From assembly GCA_900318825.1 (NCBI GenBank), contig ONMB01000008.1:1-64000 (forward strand): a DNA stretch of 64,000 bases, read 5' to 3'. This stretch comes from an uncultured Ruminococcus sp. (GTDB lineage Bacteria > Bacillota > Clostridia > Oscillospirales > Ruminococcaceae). Positions 34,121-42,583 of the stretch are shown here, in pieces (position 1 is the first letter of the stretch; each line of letters starts with the position of its first letter). The translations under genes and the position numbers were made by a program. The notes under the pieces are model-generated. The model was given only the letters and a program-made list of their open reading frames with translations. It did not search any database and had not been told where the DNA came from.

Positions 34121-35254
34121 ATGGAACCTATCAAAAGAAACATACTGCTCAACCCCGGTCCTTCAACCACTACTGATACAGTTAAGTACGCTCAGGTAGT
34201 ACCGGATATATGTCCCCGTGAAAAGGACTTCGGCGGACTTATGAAGGGACTCCGTGAGGACCTCGTAAAGATCGTTCACGGCGACCTCGAAAAATACACA
34301 TCTGTACTCTTCTGCGGTTCGGGCACCATAAATATCGACGTGTGCATCAACTCCCTCCTGCCCGAGGGCAAGAAGGTTCTCGTTGTGGACAACGGTGCAT
34401 ACAGCACAAGAGCTGTGGAGGTTTGTCAGTTCTACGGTCTCCCGCACATCGACCTCAAGTTCCCAGTTGACGAGCGTCCCGACCTTGCAGTTGTTGAGAA
34501 AACTCTCAAGGAGAACCCCGACATCGCACTCGTTCACACAACTCACAACGAGACCGGTACAGGTATCCTCAATCCTATCCGTGAAATTGGCGCTCTTGCA
34601 CACAAGTACGGAGCTATATTCACTGTTGATACAACTTCGACTTACGCTATGCGTCCTATCGACATCGAAAAGGACAACATCGACTTCTGCATGGCTTCCG
34701 CTCAGAAGGGACTTATGGCGTTCACAGGTCTTTCGTTCGTTGTCGGAAACAGAGCCATTATCGAGAAGTCCAAGGACTACCCCAAGCGCTCATACTACTG
34801 CAATCTGTGGCTCCAGTACGACTTCTTTGAGCGTACAGGCGAGATGCACTTCACTCCCCCTGTTCAGACTATCTACTCAACCATTCAGGCTCTCAAGGAA
34901 TACTGGGCTGAGGGTGAGGAAGCAAAATGGGCCCGCCACACAAGAGTGTTCAACGCTATCAACAAGGGACTCGAGGAGCTCGGCTTCCGTCAGGTCATCA
35001 AGCCCGAATGGAGAACAGGTCTCGTTTCCTCTGCGATCTATCCCGACGATCCCAACTGGAGCTTTGAAAAGGTACACGACTACTGCTACGACCGCGGCTT
35101 CACTATCTATCCCGGAAAGATCTCCACAACAAATACTTTCCGTCTCTGCGCTCTCGGAGCTATCGATGAGGCTGATATCGTGGACTTCTTCAAGGTGTTC
35201 CGCGAAGCACTCGAAAAGAACAACATCGCTATACCTGTAAAGTACAACGACTAA
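34121..35254 (+). CDS. 2-aminoethylphosphonate transaminase
   Basis: This 377-residue class V PLP aminotransferase is of the PhnW/AEPT type. LLNPGPSTTT at the N-terminus and FCGSGTIN are family motifs. Asp170 in FTVDTTST contacts the PLP pyridine, and Lys196 in SAQKGLMA forms the Schiff base. PhnW usually degrades AEP, but beside PEP mutase and phosphonopyruvate decarboxylase it more likely works in the biosynthetic direction, converting phosphonoacetaldehyde to AEP. ATG 34121 follows AAGGAG; the longer frame overlaps the upstream gene. Confidence 0.9.
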   Translation: MEPIKRNILLNPGPSTTTDTVKYAQVVPDICPREKDFGGLMKGLREDLVKIVHGDLEKYTSVLFCGSGTINIDVCINSLLPEGKKVLVVDNGAYSTRAVEVCQFYGLPHIDLKFPVDERPDLAVVEKTLKENPDIALVHTTHNETGTGILNPIREIGALAHKYGAIFTVDTTSTYAMRPIDIEKDNIDFCMASAQKGLMAFTGLSFVVGNRAIIEKSKDYPKRSYYCNLWLQYDFFERTGEMHFTPPVQTIYSTIQALKEYWAEGEEAKWARHTRVFNAINKGLEELGFRQVIKPEWRTGLVSSAIYPDDPNWSFEKVHDYCYDRGFTIYPGKISTTNTFRLCALGAIDEADIVDFFKVFREALEKNNIAIPVKYND

Positions 35255-35269
35255 GGAGAATTGAAAATA

Positions 35270-36565
35270 ATGAAGACTGTTTACACCTGTTTCTGTACAG
35301 ACGTGATCCACGAGGGACACCTCAACATCATCAATAACGCCAAGAAGTACGGCAGAGTCGTTGTGGGAGCTCTCTGCGACAAGGAGCTTATCCGCTTCAA
35401 CAAGTTCCCCACAAAGACTCTCGAAGAGCGTATCAGACTCTATCAGGGACTCGACGGCGTTGACGAAGTAATAGTTCAGAACGACACTATGTACAATGAC
35501 GTTATCGACACTCTGAAGCCTGACTACATCGTTCACGGCGACAACTGGAAGGAAGGTCCGGAGTCCTCTATAAGAAACAACGTTGCAAAGAGACTCGCTG
35601 AGTACGGCGGAGAAGTTGTTGACGTTCCATACACATACAATCCCAAGGTAAAGAAGATAGACGACCAGCTCAAAGAAAAGCTCGCTATGCCGGAGTACAG
35701 AAGAAAACGTCTCCGTCAGCTCATCGAAATGGGACACGTTGTCAAGACTATCGAGGCTCACAGCGGTCTCACAGGTCTTATTGCTGAAAAGACAGTCGTT
35801 GAGCACGAGGGACAGCTCTATCAGTTCGACGCAATGTGGGTAAGCTCCCTCTGTGACTCCACCGCAAAGGGCAAGCCCGACATCGAGCTCGTTGATATGA
35901 CCTCACGTTTCCGTACTATCGACGATATTATGGAAGTTACAACCAAGCCTATCATCTTCGACGGCGATACAGGCGGACTTACTGAGCATTTCGTGTACAC
36001 TGTACGCTCCCTCGAAAGAATGGGCGTCAGCGCTGTCATCATCGAGGACAAGAAGGGACTCAAGAAGAACTCCCTCTTCGGTACAGAGGTAAAGCAGACT
36101 CAGGCTACCATCGAGGAAATGAGCGCCAAGATAGCTGCCGGAAAGGCTGCACAACTCTCCGACGACTTCATGATAATCGCCCGTATCGAGAGCCTTATCC
36201 TCGAACAAGGCATGGACGACGCTCTCGCAAGAGCCTTCGCTTTCGTAGAGGCAGGAGCTGACGGCATTATGATCCACAGCCGCAAGAAAGATCCTGCTGA
36301 GATAGTTGAGTTCTGCGATAAGTTCCGTGAAAAGGACAAGAAAACTCCTATCGTCGTAGTTCCCTCCTCTTTCAACACCATAACTGAGGACGAGCTTGCT
36401 GCACACGGCGTAAACATCGTCATATACGCAAACCAGCTCACAAGAAGCGCGTTCCCTGCAATGCAGCAGACAGCCGAGGATATCCTCCGCTACCACCGCG
36501 CTAAGGAAGTTGACGACAGGCTCATGTCCATCAAGAACATCATCACGCTCATCGACGAGCTTTAA
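35270..36565 (+). CDS. Phosphoenolpyruvate mutase with N-terminal cytidylyltransferase-like domain
   Basis: This 431-residue two-domain protein has residues 1-130 forming a TagD/CTP_transf-like nucleotidyltransferase (HEGH at 14-17; the ISSTTER-type motif is not clearly kept). Residues about 160-431 are PEP mutase, which makes phosphonopyruvate, the first C-P bond-forming step. The PEP mutase signature EDKx5NS is at 259-268, and FDGDTGG near 230 supplies metal ligands. ATG 35270 is chosen, since the TTG at 35261 sits too close to the AAGGAG. The role of the extra domain is unresolved because the operon already has a LicC-type enzyme. Confidence 0.92.
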   Translation: MKTVYTCFCTDVIHEGHLNIINNAKKYGRVVVGALCDKELIRFNKFPTKTLEERIRLYQGLDGVDEVIVQNDTMYNDVIDTLKPDYIVHGDNWKEGPESSIRNNVAKRLAEYGGEVVDVPYTYNPKVKKIDDQLKEKLAMPEYRRKRLRQLIEMGHVVKTIEAHSGLTGLIAEKTVVEHEGQLYQFDAMWVSSLCDSTAKGKPDIELVDMTSRFRTIDDIMEVTTKPIIFDGDTGGLTEHFVYTVRSLERMGVSAVIIEDKKGLKKNSLFGTEVKQTQATIEEMSAKIAAGKAAQLSDDFMIIARIESLILEQGMDDALARAFAFVEAGADGIMIHSRKKDPAEIVEFCDKFREKDKKTPIVVVPSSFNTITEDELAAHGVNIVIYANQLTRSAFPAMQQTAEDILRYHRAKEVDDRLMSIKNIITLIDEL

Positions 36566-36576
36566 GGAGAATTAAT

Positions 36577-37698
36577 ATGAAAGTCGAAAAGTTAGTAGAG
36601 CTCATCGGCGCTGACTTCTACACAGGAGTCCCCGATTCACAGCTCAAAGCTCTCTGCAACTATCTTATACACACCTACGGTATCGACAAGAACCACCACA
36701 TCATCGCTGCAAACGAGGGCAACTGCACCGCTCTCGCTGCCGGCTATCACCTCGCAACAGGCAAGGTCCCGGTAGTTTATATGCAGAATTCCGGCGAGGG
36801 CAACATCATCAACCCCGTCGCTTCACTCCTCAATGACAAGGTCTACGCTATCCCGATGCTCTTCATCGTTGGCTGGCGCGGCGAACCCGGCGTTCACGAC
36901 GAGCCCCAGCACATCTATCAAGGCGAGGTAACTGTTAAGCTCCTCGAGGATATGGACATCGAGACCTTCATAATCAGCAAGGACACAACCGACGATGAAG
37001 TCGCTGCTGCTATGGAAAAGTTCCGCGGCGTATTCGCAAAGGGCAAGCAGGCTGCTTTCGTTGTACGCAAGGGAGCTCTCACTGATGCACCCAAGGTCGA
37101 GTACAAGAACGACAACAAGATGATCCGCGAGGAGATAATTCAGCACATCGTTAAGGCTACCGGCGAGGATCCGATAGTTTCCACTACCGGCAAGCCCAGC
37201 CGTGAGCTCTTCGAGACAAGAACCGCAAACGGTCAGAGCCACAAGTACGACTTCCTCACAGTCGGCTCTATGGGACACAGCTCCTCTATCGCACTCGGAG
37301 TTGCCATAAACAAGCCCGATCAGCGTATCTGGTGCGTTGACGGCGACGGCGCTGTTCTGATGCATATGGGAAGTATGGCAGTCCTCGGCGCTAACGCTCC
37401 CAAGAACGTTGTCCACATCGTTATAAATAACGGTGCTCACGAAACAGTAGGCGGTATGCCTACCGTTGCCGCAAAGATAGACCTTGTTGCTATCGCTAAG
37501 GGCTGCGGCTATCCGAATGCAGTATGCGTTTACAATTTCGATGATCTCGACAAGGAGCTCGAAGCTGCCAAGAACCGCAATGAGCTCTCATTCATCGAGG
37601 TGAAGTGCTCGATCGGCGCGCGTGACGACCTCGGACGTCCTACCACCACTGCTCTCGAGAACAAGCAGAACTTTATGGAACATCTCCGTTCACTCTGA
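36577..37698 (+). CDS. Phosphonopyruvate decarboxylase
   Basis: This 373-residue thiamine-diphosphate enzyme converts phosphonopyruvate to phosphonoacetaldehyde and pulls the unfavourable mutase reaction forward. ANEGNC near 46-51 has the cofactor-activating Glu. The ThDP/Mg site is GDGAVLMHMG ... NNGAHETVGG. The length fits the family (aepY/Fom2 type). It starts 11 nt after the mutase gene, with AAGGAG. Last gene of the operon, followed by a strong terminator. Confidence 0.95.
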   Translation: MKVEKLVELIGADFYTGVPDSQLKALCNYLIHTYGIDKNHHIIAANEGNCTALAAGYHLATGKVPVVYMQNSGEGNIINPVASLLNDKVYAIPMLFIVGWRGEPGVHDEPQHIYQGEVTVKLLEDMDIETFIISKDTTDDEVAAAMEKFRGVFAKGKQAAFVVRKGALTDAPKVEYKNDNKMIREEIIQHIVKATGEDPIVSTTGKPSRELFETRTANGQSHKYDFLTVGSMGHSSSIALGVAINKPDQRIWCVDGDGAVLMHMGSMAVLGANAPKNVVHIVINNGAHETVGGMPTVAAKIDLVAIAKGCGYPNAVCVYNFDDLDKELEAAKNRNELSFIEVKCSIGARDDLGRPTTTALENKQNFMEHLRSL

Positions 37699-37704
37699 TA
37701 TTAC

Positions 37705-37732
37705 AGGCTGCCTGAAATACGGCAGCCTTTTT
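37705..37732 (+). terminator. Terminator of the phosphonate operon
   Basis: AGGCTGCC pairs with GGCAGCCT across an 8-nt loop and is followed by TTTT, directly after the decarboxylase stop. Confidence 0.92.
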
Positions 37733-37802
37733 GCTGCTGTCAGGGTTTTAAAACAGTTTTCAGCTGTATGTACCGCCTGAGCCAGCGTTCTCTTTGTCAT
37801 TT

Positions 37803-37847
37803 CAGCTCCTTACAGCATATTATGCAGCATAAGCACGAAAGGAGCTG
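37803..37847 (+). promoter_or_regulatory. Hairpin that sequesters a ribosome binding site
   Basis: CAGCTCCTT (37803-37811) is perfectly complementary to AAGGAGCTG (37839-37847), which contains the SD of the small membrane protein. The loop holds a further GCATA/TATGC dyad. Translation would need the stem to open. I find no promoter signature in 37733-37802. Confidence 0.6.
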
Positions 37848-37852
37848 TGACC

Positions 37853-38206
37853 ATGGATATACCCATACTTATATCGCTTGCCGTTCTCCTCATCATTGCC
37901 GGAGCGGAGATGTACTGTCTATTTTTAGCTGACCGGAAGTGCCGTTCGCGCCCTCCGCTGACCGCCGTGATACCGGTATTTCCCGACTCCTCCGACCTCG
38001 AAGCAGCTCTCGACCGGACAAGTGAGCTCATACTCCGCGGCAGCTGCCCTATCGAACGTGTCCTCCTCATAGATTACGGCGCAGATGAAGCCGCTGTCGC
38101 CCTGTGTAAAGCCTTCTGCGCGGACTTTCCGGAAGCCTCTTCGATAAAACCTGACGAACTTGAAAAAATTCTCGCGGAAACGTTTGCAAAAAGCGAAAAA
38201 ATGTAG
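37853..38206 (+). CDS. Small membrane-anchored protein of unknown function
   Basis: This 117-residue protein has one N-terminal membrane segment (about 4-26; LISLAVLLIIAGAEMYCLF) and a cytosolic part (about 30-117). The latter starts TAVIPVFPDSSDLEAALDRT and contains VLLIDYGADE, which resembles the start of a glycosyltransferase-like or receiver-like alpha/beta fold but is too short for either. ATG 37853 is 8 nt from AAGGAG, which lies in a hairpin. Its 3' end contains the recD2 promoter. I do not recognise the family. Confidence 0.6.
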   Translation: MDIPILISLAVLLIIAGAEMYCLFLADRKCRSRPPLTAVIPVFPDSSDLEAALDRTSELILRGSCPIERVLLIDYGADEAAVALCKAFCADFPEASSIKPDELEKILAETFAKSEKM

Positions 38207-38212
38207 TATAAT
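38184..38212 (+). promoter_or_regulatory. Promoter of recD2
   Basis: TTGCAA (38184-38189), a 17-bp spacer and TATAAT (38207-38212), overlapping the end of the small membrane protein gene. Confidence 0.78.
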
Positions 38213-38246
38213 ATATACTGTATTATTATGCGCAGAGGTGATAAGG

Positions 38247-40529
38247 TTGGAGCACGATGTCCTTCACATCGAGGGTACTGTCGAAAATATTCTTTTCAAA
38301 AATGAAGCAAACGGCTATGTCGTTCTCGATCTCGACGCCGGCGGTGAACTCATTACGGTCGTCGGTGAACTCGGCGACATTGAGGAGGGCGAAGGTCTTA
38401 TCCTCGAGGGCAATTACGTTACACACCGCAAGTTCGGAACACAGTTCCGCGCGGAATACTGCGAGAGGAAGCTGCCGGACACCGTAGTGAATATTGAGAA
38501 ATACCTCGCCTCAGGCGCTATCAAGGGCATAGGTCCGGGACTTGCAAAGAAGATCGTGAACGTTTTCGGTGCGCAGACTCTCGACATTATGGAGCACGAT
38601 CCGATGAGACTCAGCGAGATAAAGGGCATTTCTGTCTCACGCTGCGAGGAGATCGCCGATGAAGCGCGGAAGCTCTTTGCGCTCAGGTGCATACTCTCGT
38701 TCCTTTCGCAGTACGATATAAAGTCGCAGTTTGCAATGAGGACTTACCGTAAATTCGGCGGCGACTCAATGACTCTTATCCAGCAGAATCCATATGTTCT
38801 CTGCGGTGAGTCCATAGAACTCGACTTCCGCAAGGCAGACTCGATAGCCTATGATATGCACATCGACCGCAACGACCGCAAGCGTGTGATCGCCGGTATG
38901 CAGTACATTCTCCGCGCGAACACCTCCCTCGGACACTCCTGTCTGCCGCTCGAGACTCTGCTCCAGAAATCCGGAACAGCTCTCGGCATAAACGAAACTG
39001 ATTTCTACCGCTGCTACAATGACGCTCTCGACGACAACGAACTGTTCGAGTACATCAAGAACGAGCGCGAATATGTCTATCTTCCGGACTATTTCTACGC
39101 CGAGCAGTTCATCGCGGACAGGATACATATCCTCAAGGACTTCTCCTCGCCCGAGGATTTCAACTACGATACCCTCATAAATATCGAAGAAGAGGAGCAC
39201 AGTATCCGCTATGAAAAGCTCCAGCGGCAGGCTATCACGACCGCAGTTTCACGCGGACTTATGATACTCACCGGCGGACCGGGTACAGGTAAGACCACTA
39301 CCCTCAACGCCATTATCTCTATATTTGAAAAGAAAGGCTCGCGGGTACTCCTTGCCGCCCCGACCGGACGGGCTGCAAAGCGTATGTCCGACCTCACGGG
39401 CTGCGAAGCCAAAACTATCCACCGTCTGCTCGAGGTAGTCTACGACGCAGGCGGCAGAACGGTCTTTGCACACAACGAGACCAATCCCCTTGAATGTGAC
39501 GTTCTCATCATCGACGAAATGTCAATGGTGGACGTTCTCCTCTTTGAAAAGCTGCTCCGTGCCGTGCGACTCGGCTGCAAGCTGATAATGGTCGGAGACA
39601 GCGACCAGCTTCCGTCAGTGGGCGCCGGAAACCTTCTCGGTGACCTCATCGCCTGTGGTATAGTTCCCACTATCGAGCTGAAGGAGATATTCCGCCAGGC
39701 TCAGCAGAGCTGCATCGTCACCAATGCCCACAGGATAGTTTCCGGACAGTACCCCGACCTCACCCAGAAGAACAACGATTTCTTCTTCTTTAAGCGCGAT
39801 GACTACGACAAATCAGTACAGCTCGTTGCAGACCTCGTAAAAACAAGGCTGCCCAAAGCCTATAAATACTCCCCTGTTGAGGATATACAGGTGCTCACGC
39901 CGTCACGCAAGGGCACTCTCGGTTCTGTCGAGCTGAACAAGGTGCTCCAGAACGAGCTCAATCCTCCGGCTCAGGGAAAAGCCGAGTACAAGAGCTACAT
40001 CTTCACCTTCCGCGAGGGCGACAAGGTCATGCAGACCAGAAACAACTATGACATAGTGTGGAGCAAGGACGGCGAACAGGGTACCGGTATCTTCAACGGC
40101 GACATCGGTATCATACGCAAGATCAGTCCGGCAGCTATGACCGCTGTCATCGACTTCGACGGCAGAACAGCCAGCTACCCGTTTGACCTCCTGTCACAGG
40201 TCGAGCTCGCCTATGCGATAACAGTTCACAAGAGTCAGGGCTGCGAATTTGAAGCTGTTATAATCCCGCTTATGGGCGGCTTTGAAAAGCTCTCATACCG
40301 CAACCTCCTCTACACGGCGGTAACAAGAGCAAAAAAGCTGCTGATACTCATAGGCTCTGAGGAGAAGATACATAATATGGTGGACAACAACAAACGGACA
40401 AGACGTTATACCTGCCTGCGTGAAATGCTGACCTCAACTGTGAGCAAGGACGTTCACGCTCCTGTAAGCGAAAGCGGCGCAGGTATACTCGAGGTCCTCG
40501 GAATGATAGAAAGAAAGGAAAATAAATAA
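38247..40529 (+). CDS. recD2: ATP-dependent RecD2-like helicase
   Basis: This 760-residue SF1B 5'-3' DNA helicase acts outside RecBCD. It has an N-terminal OB-like domain (GTVENILFKNEANGYVVL), helix-hairpin-helix repeats (IKGIGPGLAKKIV near 90), the Walker A GGPGTGKTTT near 343-352, LIIDEMSMV, GDSDQLPSVG and the C-terminal AYAITVHKSQGCEF motif. The start is taken as TTG 38247, with AGAGGTG 6 nt upstream. A longer frame would begin upstream of the promoter -10. It is followed directly by the MreB-like gene. Confidence 0.93.
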   Translation: MEHDVLHIEGTVENILFKNEANGYVVLDLDAGGELITVVGELGDIEEGEGLILEGNYVTHRKFGTQFRAEYCERKLPDTVVNIEKYLASGAIKGIGPGLAKKIVNVFGAQTLDIMEHDPMRLSEIKGISVSRCEEIADEARKLFALRCILSFLSQYDIKSQFAMRTYRKFGGDSMTLIQQNPYVLCGESIELDFRKADSIAYDMHIDRNDRKRVIAGMQYILRANTSLGHSCLPLETLLQKSGTALGINETDFYRCYNDALDDNELFEYIKNEREYVYLPDYFYAEQFIADRIHILKDFSSPEDFNYDTLINIEEEEHSIRYEKLQRQAITTAVSRGLMILTGGPGTGKTTTLNAIISIFEKKGSRVLLAAPTGRAAKRMSDLTGCEAKTIHRLLEVVYDAGGRTVFAHNETNPLECDVLIIDEMSMVDVLLFEKLLRAVRLGCKLIMVGDSDQLPSVGAGNLLGDLIACGIVPTIELKEIFRQAQQSCIVTNAHRIVSGQYPDLTQKNNDFFFFKRDDYDKSVQLVADLVKTRLPKAYKYSPVEDIQVLTPSRKGTLGSVELNKVLQNELNPPAQGKAEYKSYIFTFREGDKVMQTRNNYDIVWSKDGEQGTGIFNGDIGIIRKISPAAMTAVIDFDGRTASYPFDLLSQVELAYAITVHKSQGCEFEAVIIPLMGGFEKLSYRNLLYTAVTRAKKLLILIGSEEKIHNMVDNNKRTRRYTCLREMLTSTVSKDVHAPVSESGAGILEVLGMIERKENK

Positions 40530-41549
40530 ATGGCTAATACTGACATCGGTATAGATCTCGGCACGTCGAACATCGTTATGACTATGGGAAACAAGGGCGT
40601 TGTCCTAAGTGAACCCTCGGTCATAGCCTACAATACAAGGACAGAGCGCGTTCTCGCAGTTGGCAAGGAAGCCTACGAGATGATAGGCAGAAATCCCGAC
40701 TATATCGCAGTTGTGCGCCCCATAAGCGAAGGCGTTATCTCCGATGACGACCTCGCTCACAGTATGATACGCGAATTCATTCTCAAGGTAACAGGTCACC
40801 AGCTGCTCAAGCCGAGGATAGTTATATGTGTTCCCTCGTTCATCACGGACATCGAGAGCCGTGCGGTCGTTGACGCCGCAAAGAGCGCCGGTTCACGTCA
40901 GGTGTACCTCATTCAGGAGCCTATCGCAGCTATGATCGGTGCAGGAGTCAACATCACAAAGGCTAAAGGTCATATGATCGTTGACATCGGCGGAGGTACC
41001 ACTGACGTTGCTATCGTCTCGATGAACGGTGTTGTTACCTCGCACACCATAAAGACTGCCGGAAATGCTATCGACCGCTCCATTATGAAGTATATGCAGA
41101 ACAAGTTCAAGCTCCTCATCGGTGAACGCACTGCCGAGAAGGTCAAAATGGAGCTCTGCAACCTCTACGATCCGAGCGATGAGATGACGTTTATGGTCAA
41201 GGGCAGAAGCCTGCTGAAAGGTCTCCCGGCACAGGTCCTCCTCAGCGAAACAGAGCTGTTTGAGGCTATCGAGGACGATACCTTCGCCATAATGGAAGCT
41301 GTAAGAAAGGTCCTTGAGGACGCTCCGCCGGAGCTCGTCGGTGACATCTACGACAACGGTCTCCTTATGACAGGCGGCGGCGCTCTTCTCGGCGGACTCC
41401 CCCAGCTCATCAAGCGTACCCTCGGCATAAACTGCAACATCGCAAAGGACTCCATAAACTGCGTTGCAAAGGGTACGGGTATGGCTTTCGGAAAGATGAC
41501 CGCCCTCCTTGACGGATTCGAGTCTGCAACTGTTTATAAGTACAGGTAA
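40530..41549 (+). CDS. mreB: MreB-like rod-shape actin
   Basis: This 339-residue actin-fold ATPase forms membrane-associated filaments that guide lateral wall synthesis. GIDLGTSNIVM is phosphate loop 1, IVDIGGGTTDVA phosphate loop 2, and LLMTGGGALLGGLP the adenosine motif. QEPIAAMIGAG is typical of MreB/Mbl. There are no adjacent mreC or mreD genes, so it may be a paralogue (Mbl/MreBH-like). It starts right after the recD2 stop, behind AAAGGAAA. Confidence 0.93.
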   Translation: MANTDIGIDLGTSNIVMTMGNKGVVLSEPSVIAYNTRTERVLAVGKEAYEMIGRNPDYIAVVRPISEGVISDDDLAHSMIREFILKVTGHQLLKPRIVICVPSFITDIESRAVVDAAKSAGSRQVYLIQEPIAAMIGAGVNITKAKGHMIVDIGGGTTDVAIVSMNGVVTSHTIKTAGNAIDRSIMKYMQNKFKLLIGERTAEKVKMELCNLYDPSDEMTFMVKGRSLLKGLPAQVLLSETELFEAIEDDTFAIMEAVRKVLEDAPPELVGDIYDNGLLMTGGGALLGGLPQLIKRTLGINCNIAKDSINCVAKGTGMAFGKMTALLDGFESATVYKYR

Positions 41550-41553
41550 GGAT

Positions 41554-42537
41554 ATGATAGAAGTTTCAAAAGAAAAGCTCGACAGAATTGCAGAAAAGAA
41601 CTCTCTTGACCGGAAAATAGCACGATTTTCAGATTTTATTGCAAAAGCATTCATACCGTTTATAGCTGCGGAGATATTGCTGTCATTCCTTATGCAGGAC
41701 AAGCTGCACTTCCTGCTGTGGCTGCTGATTTTTCTGGTTGCCGACATAATAATTCTGATAGCTGTGTTGTTCGGCATAATAGTTCTTGATTCGTCTGCAA
41801 AAATAATCAGAAACACCGGCAGCGTCTCAGATGCCATAAAGGTGTACAGACTCGTTAAGCGCCAAAAACAGTATTACGATCTGTTCACTTCAGAATTGTG
41901 CTCTGATAAAGCACTTGCAGAAACTGAGCGGCTGATAAAAGGTTCAGACAAGAAGGATTTCAGCTGTCTGTCTACTCTCACGCTTAAAGTCTGCTGTCTC
42001 GATATGAGATGTGAATTTGACGAGGCTGAAAAAGTTATCGCTGAGATAGAAAAACTGCCCGGAAAGCGGCTCATCGAACGCAACGAGCATATGGTCGCTC
42101 TGCTTAATAACTACTCGGCAACTAATAACGATCTGCGTTACCTTGAAGTCATAGAGGAATATTCCGACCTGTTGGCTGGTATGCCGGATAGATGCGGAAC
42201 AGGTTCGGCTCTTGCTTCATTTCTTGCAATCGCTGCCCACGAAGCCGTCATTAACCACAGATATGATACGGCTTTGCAGTATTACGACTACGCGCTCGAA
42301 TACAGAAACGAAAAGAATACTTACTCGCGGAAGTCTCCCTCAAATATGAAGATCTACAATACTGCCGCGCTGCACCTCGACAAAGCAGCTGCTCTGCTGA
42401 AAATGGGCGACGCTCAGGCAGCCTCCGAAGAACTCAGAACTTCCGACGAGCTTACAGCCAAGCTGACCTGTAAAATACCGCCGATCTTTCTGAAAGAACG
42501 AGGTGAACTGGTCTCACACTTGACTATTCTCCCGTAA
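41554..42537 (+). CDS. Membrane protein with TPR-like helical region
   Basis: This 327-residue protein has a short N-terminal helix, two membrane segments (about 35-55 and 60-90) and a long helical cytosolic region. Pairs of Ala/Leu/Tyr-rich helices (AHEAVINHRYDTALQYYDYALEY; LDKAAALLKMGDAQAASEEL) look like tetratricopeptide repeats. It begins 4 nt after mreB. TPR membrane proteins often scaffold complexes, so a link to the cytoskeleton is possible but unproved. The longer frame from 41509 would overlap mreB by 41 nt, so ATG 41554 is used. I do not recognise the family. Confidence 0.7.
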   Translation: MIEVSKEKLDRIAEKNSLDRKIARFSDFIAKAFIPFIAAEILLSFLMQDKLHFLLWLLIFLVADIIILIAVLFGIIVLDSSAKIIRNTGSVSDAIKVYRLVKRQKQYYDLFTSELCSDKALAETERLIKGSDKKDFSCLSTLTLKVCCLDMRCEFDEAEKVIAEIEKLPGKRLIERNEHMVALLNNYSATNNDLRYLEVIEEYSDLLAGMPDRCGTGSALASFLAIAAHEAVINHRYDTALQYYDYALEYRNEKNTYSRKSPSNMKIYNTAALHLDKAAALLKMGDAQAASEELRTSDELTAKLTCKIPPIFLKERGELVSHLTILP

Positions 42538-42548
42538 TGGGGTATAAT
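42520..42548 (+). promoter_or_regulatory. Promoter of the Mrp-type gene
   Basis: TTGACT (42520-42525), a 17-bp spacer and TATAAT (42543-42548). It starts inside the last codons of the preceding gene. Confidence 0.85.
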
Positions 42549-42583
42549 AGATATATACTATAACTAAGGAGTGTTTTAATAAA

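Noticed and set aside
38160..38246. Longer N-terminus of RecD2
   Set aside because: It would start upstream of the promoter -10 (38207-38212) and overlaps the previous gene; RecD2 homology begins near 38250.
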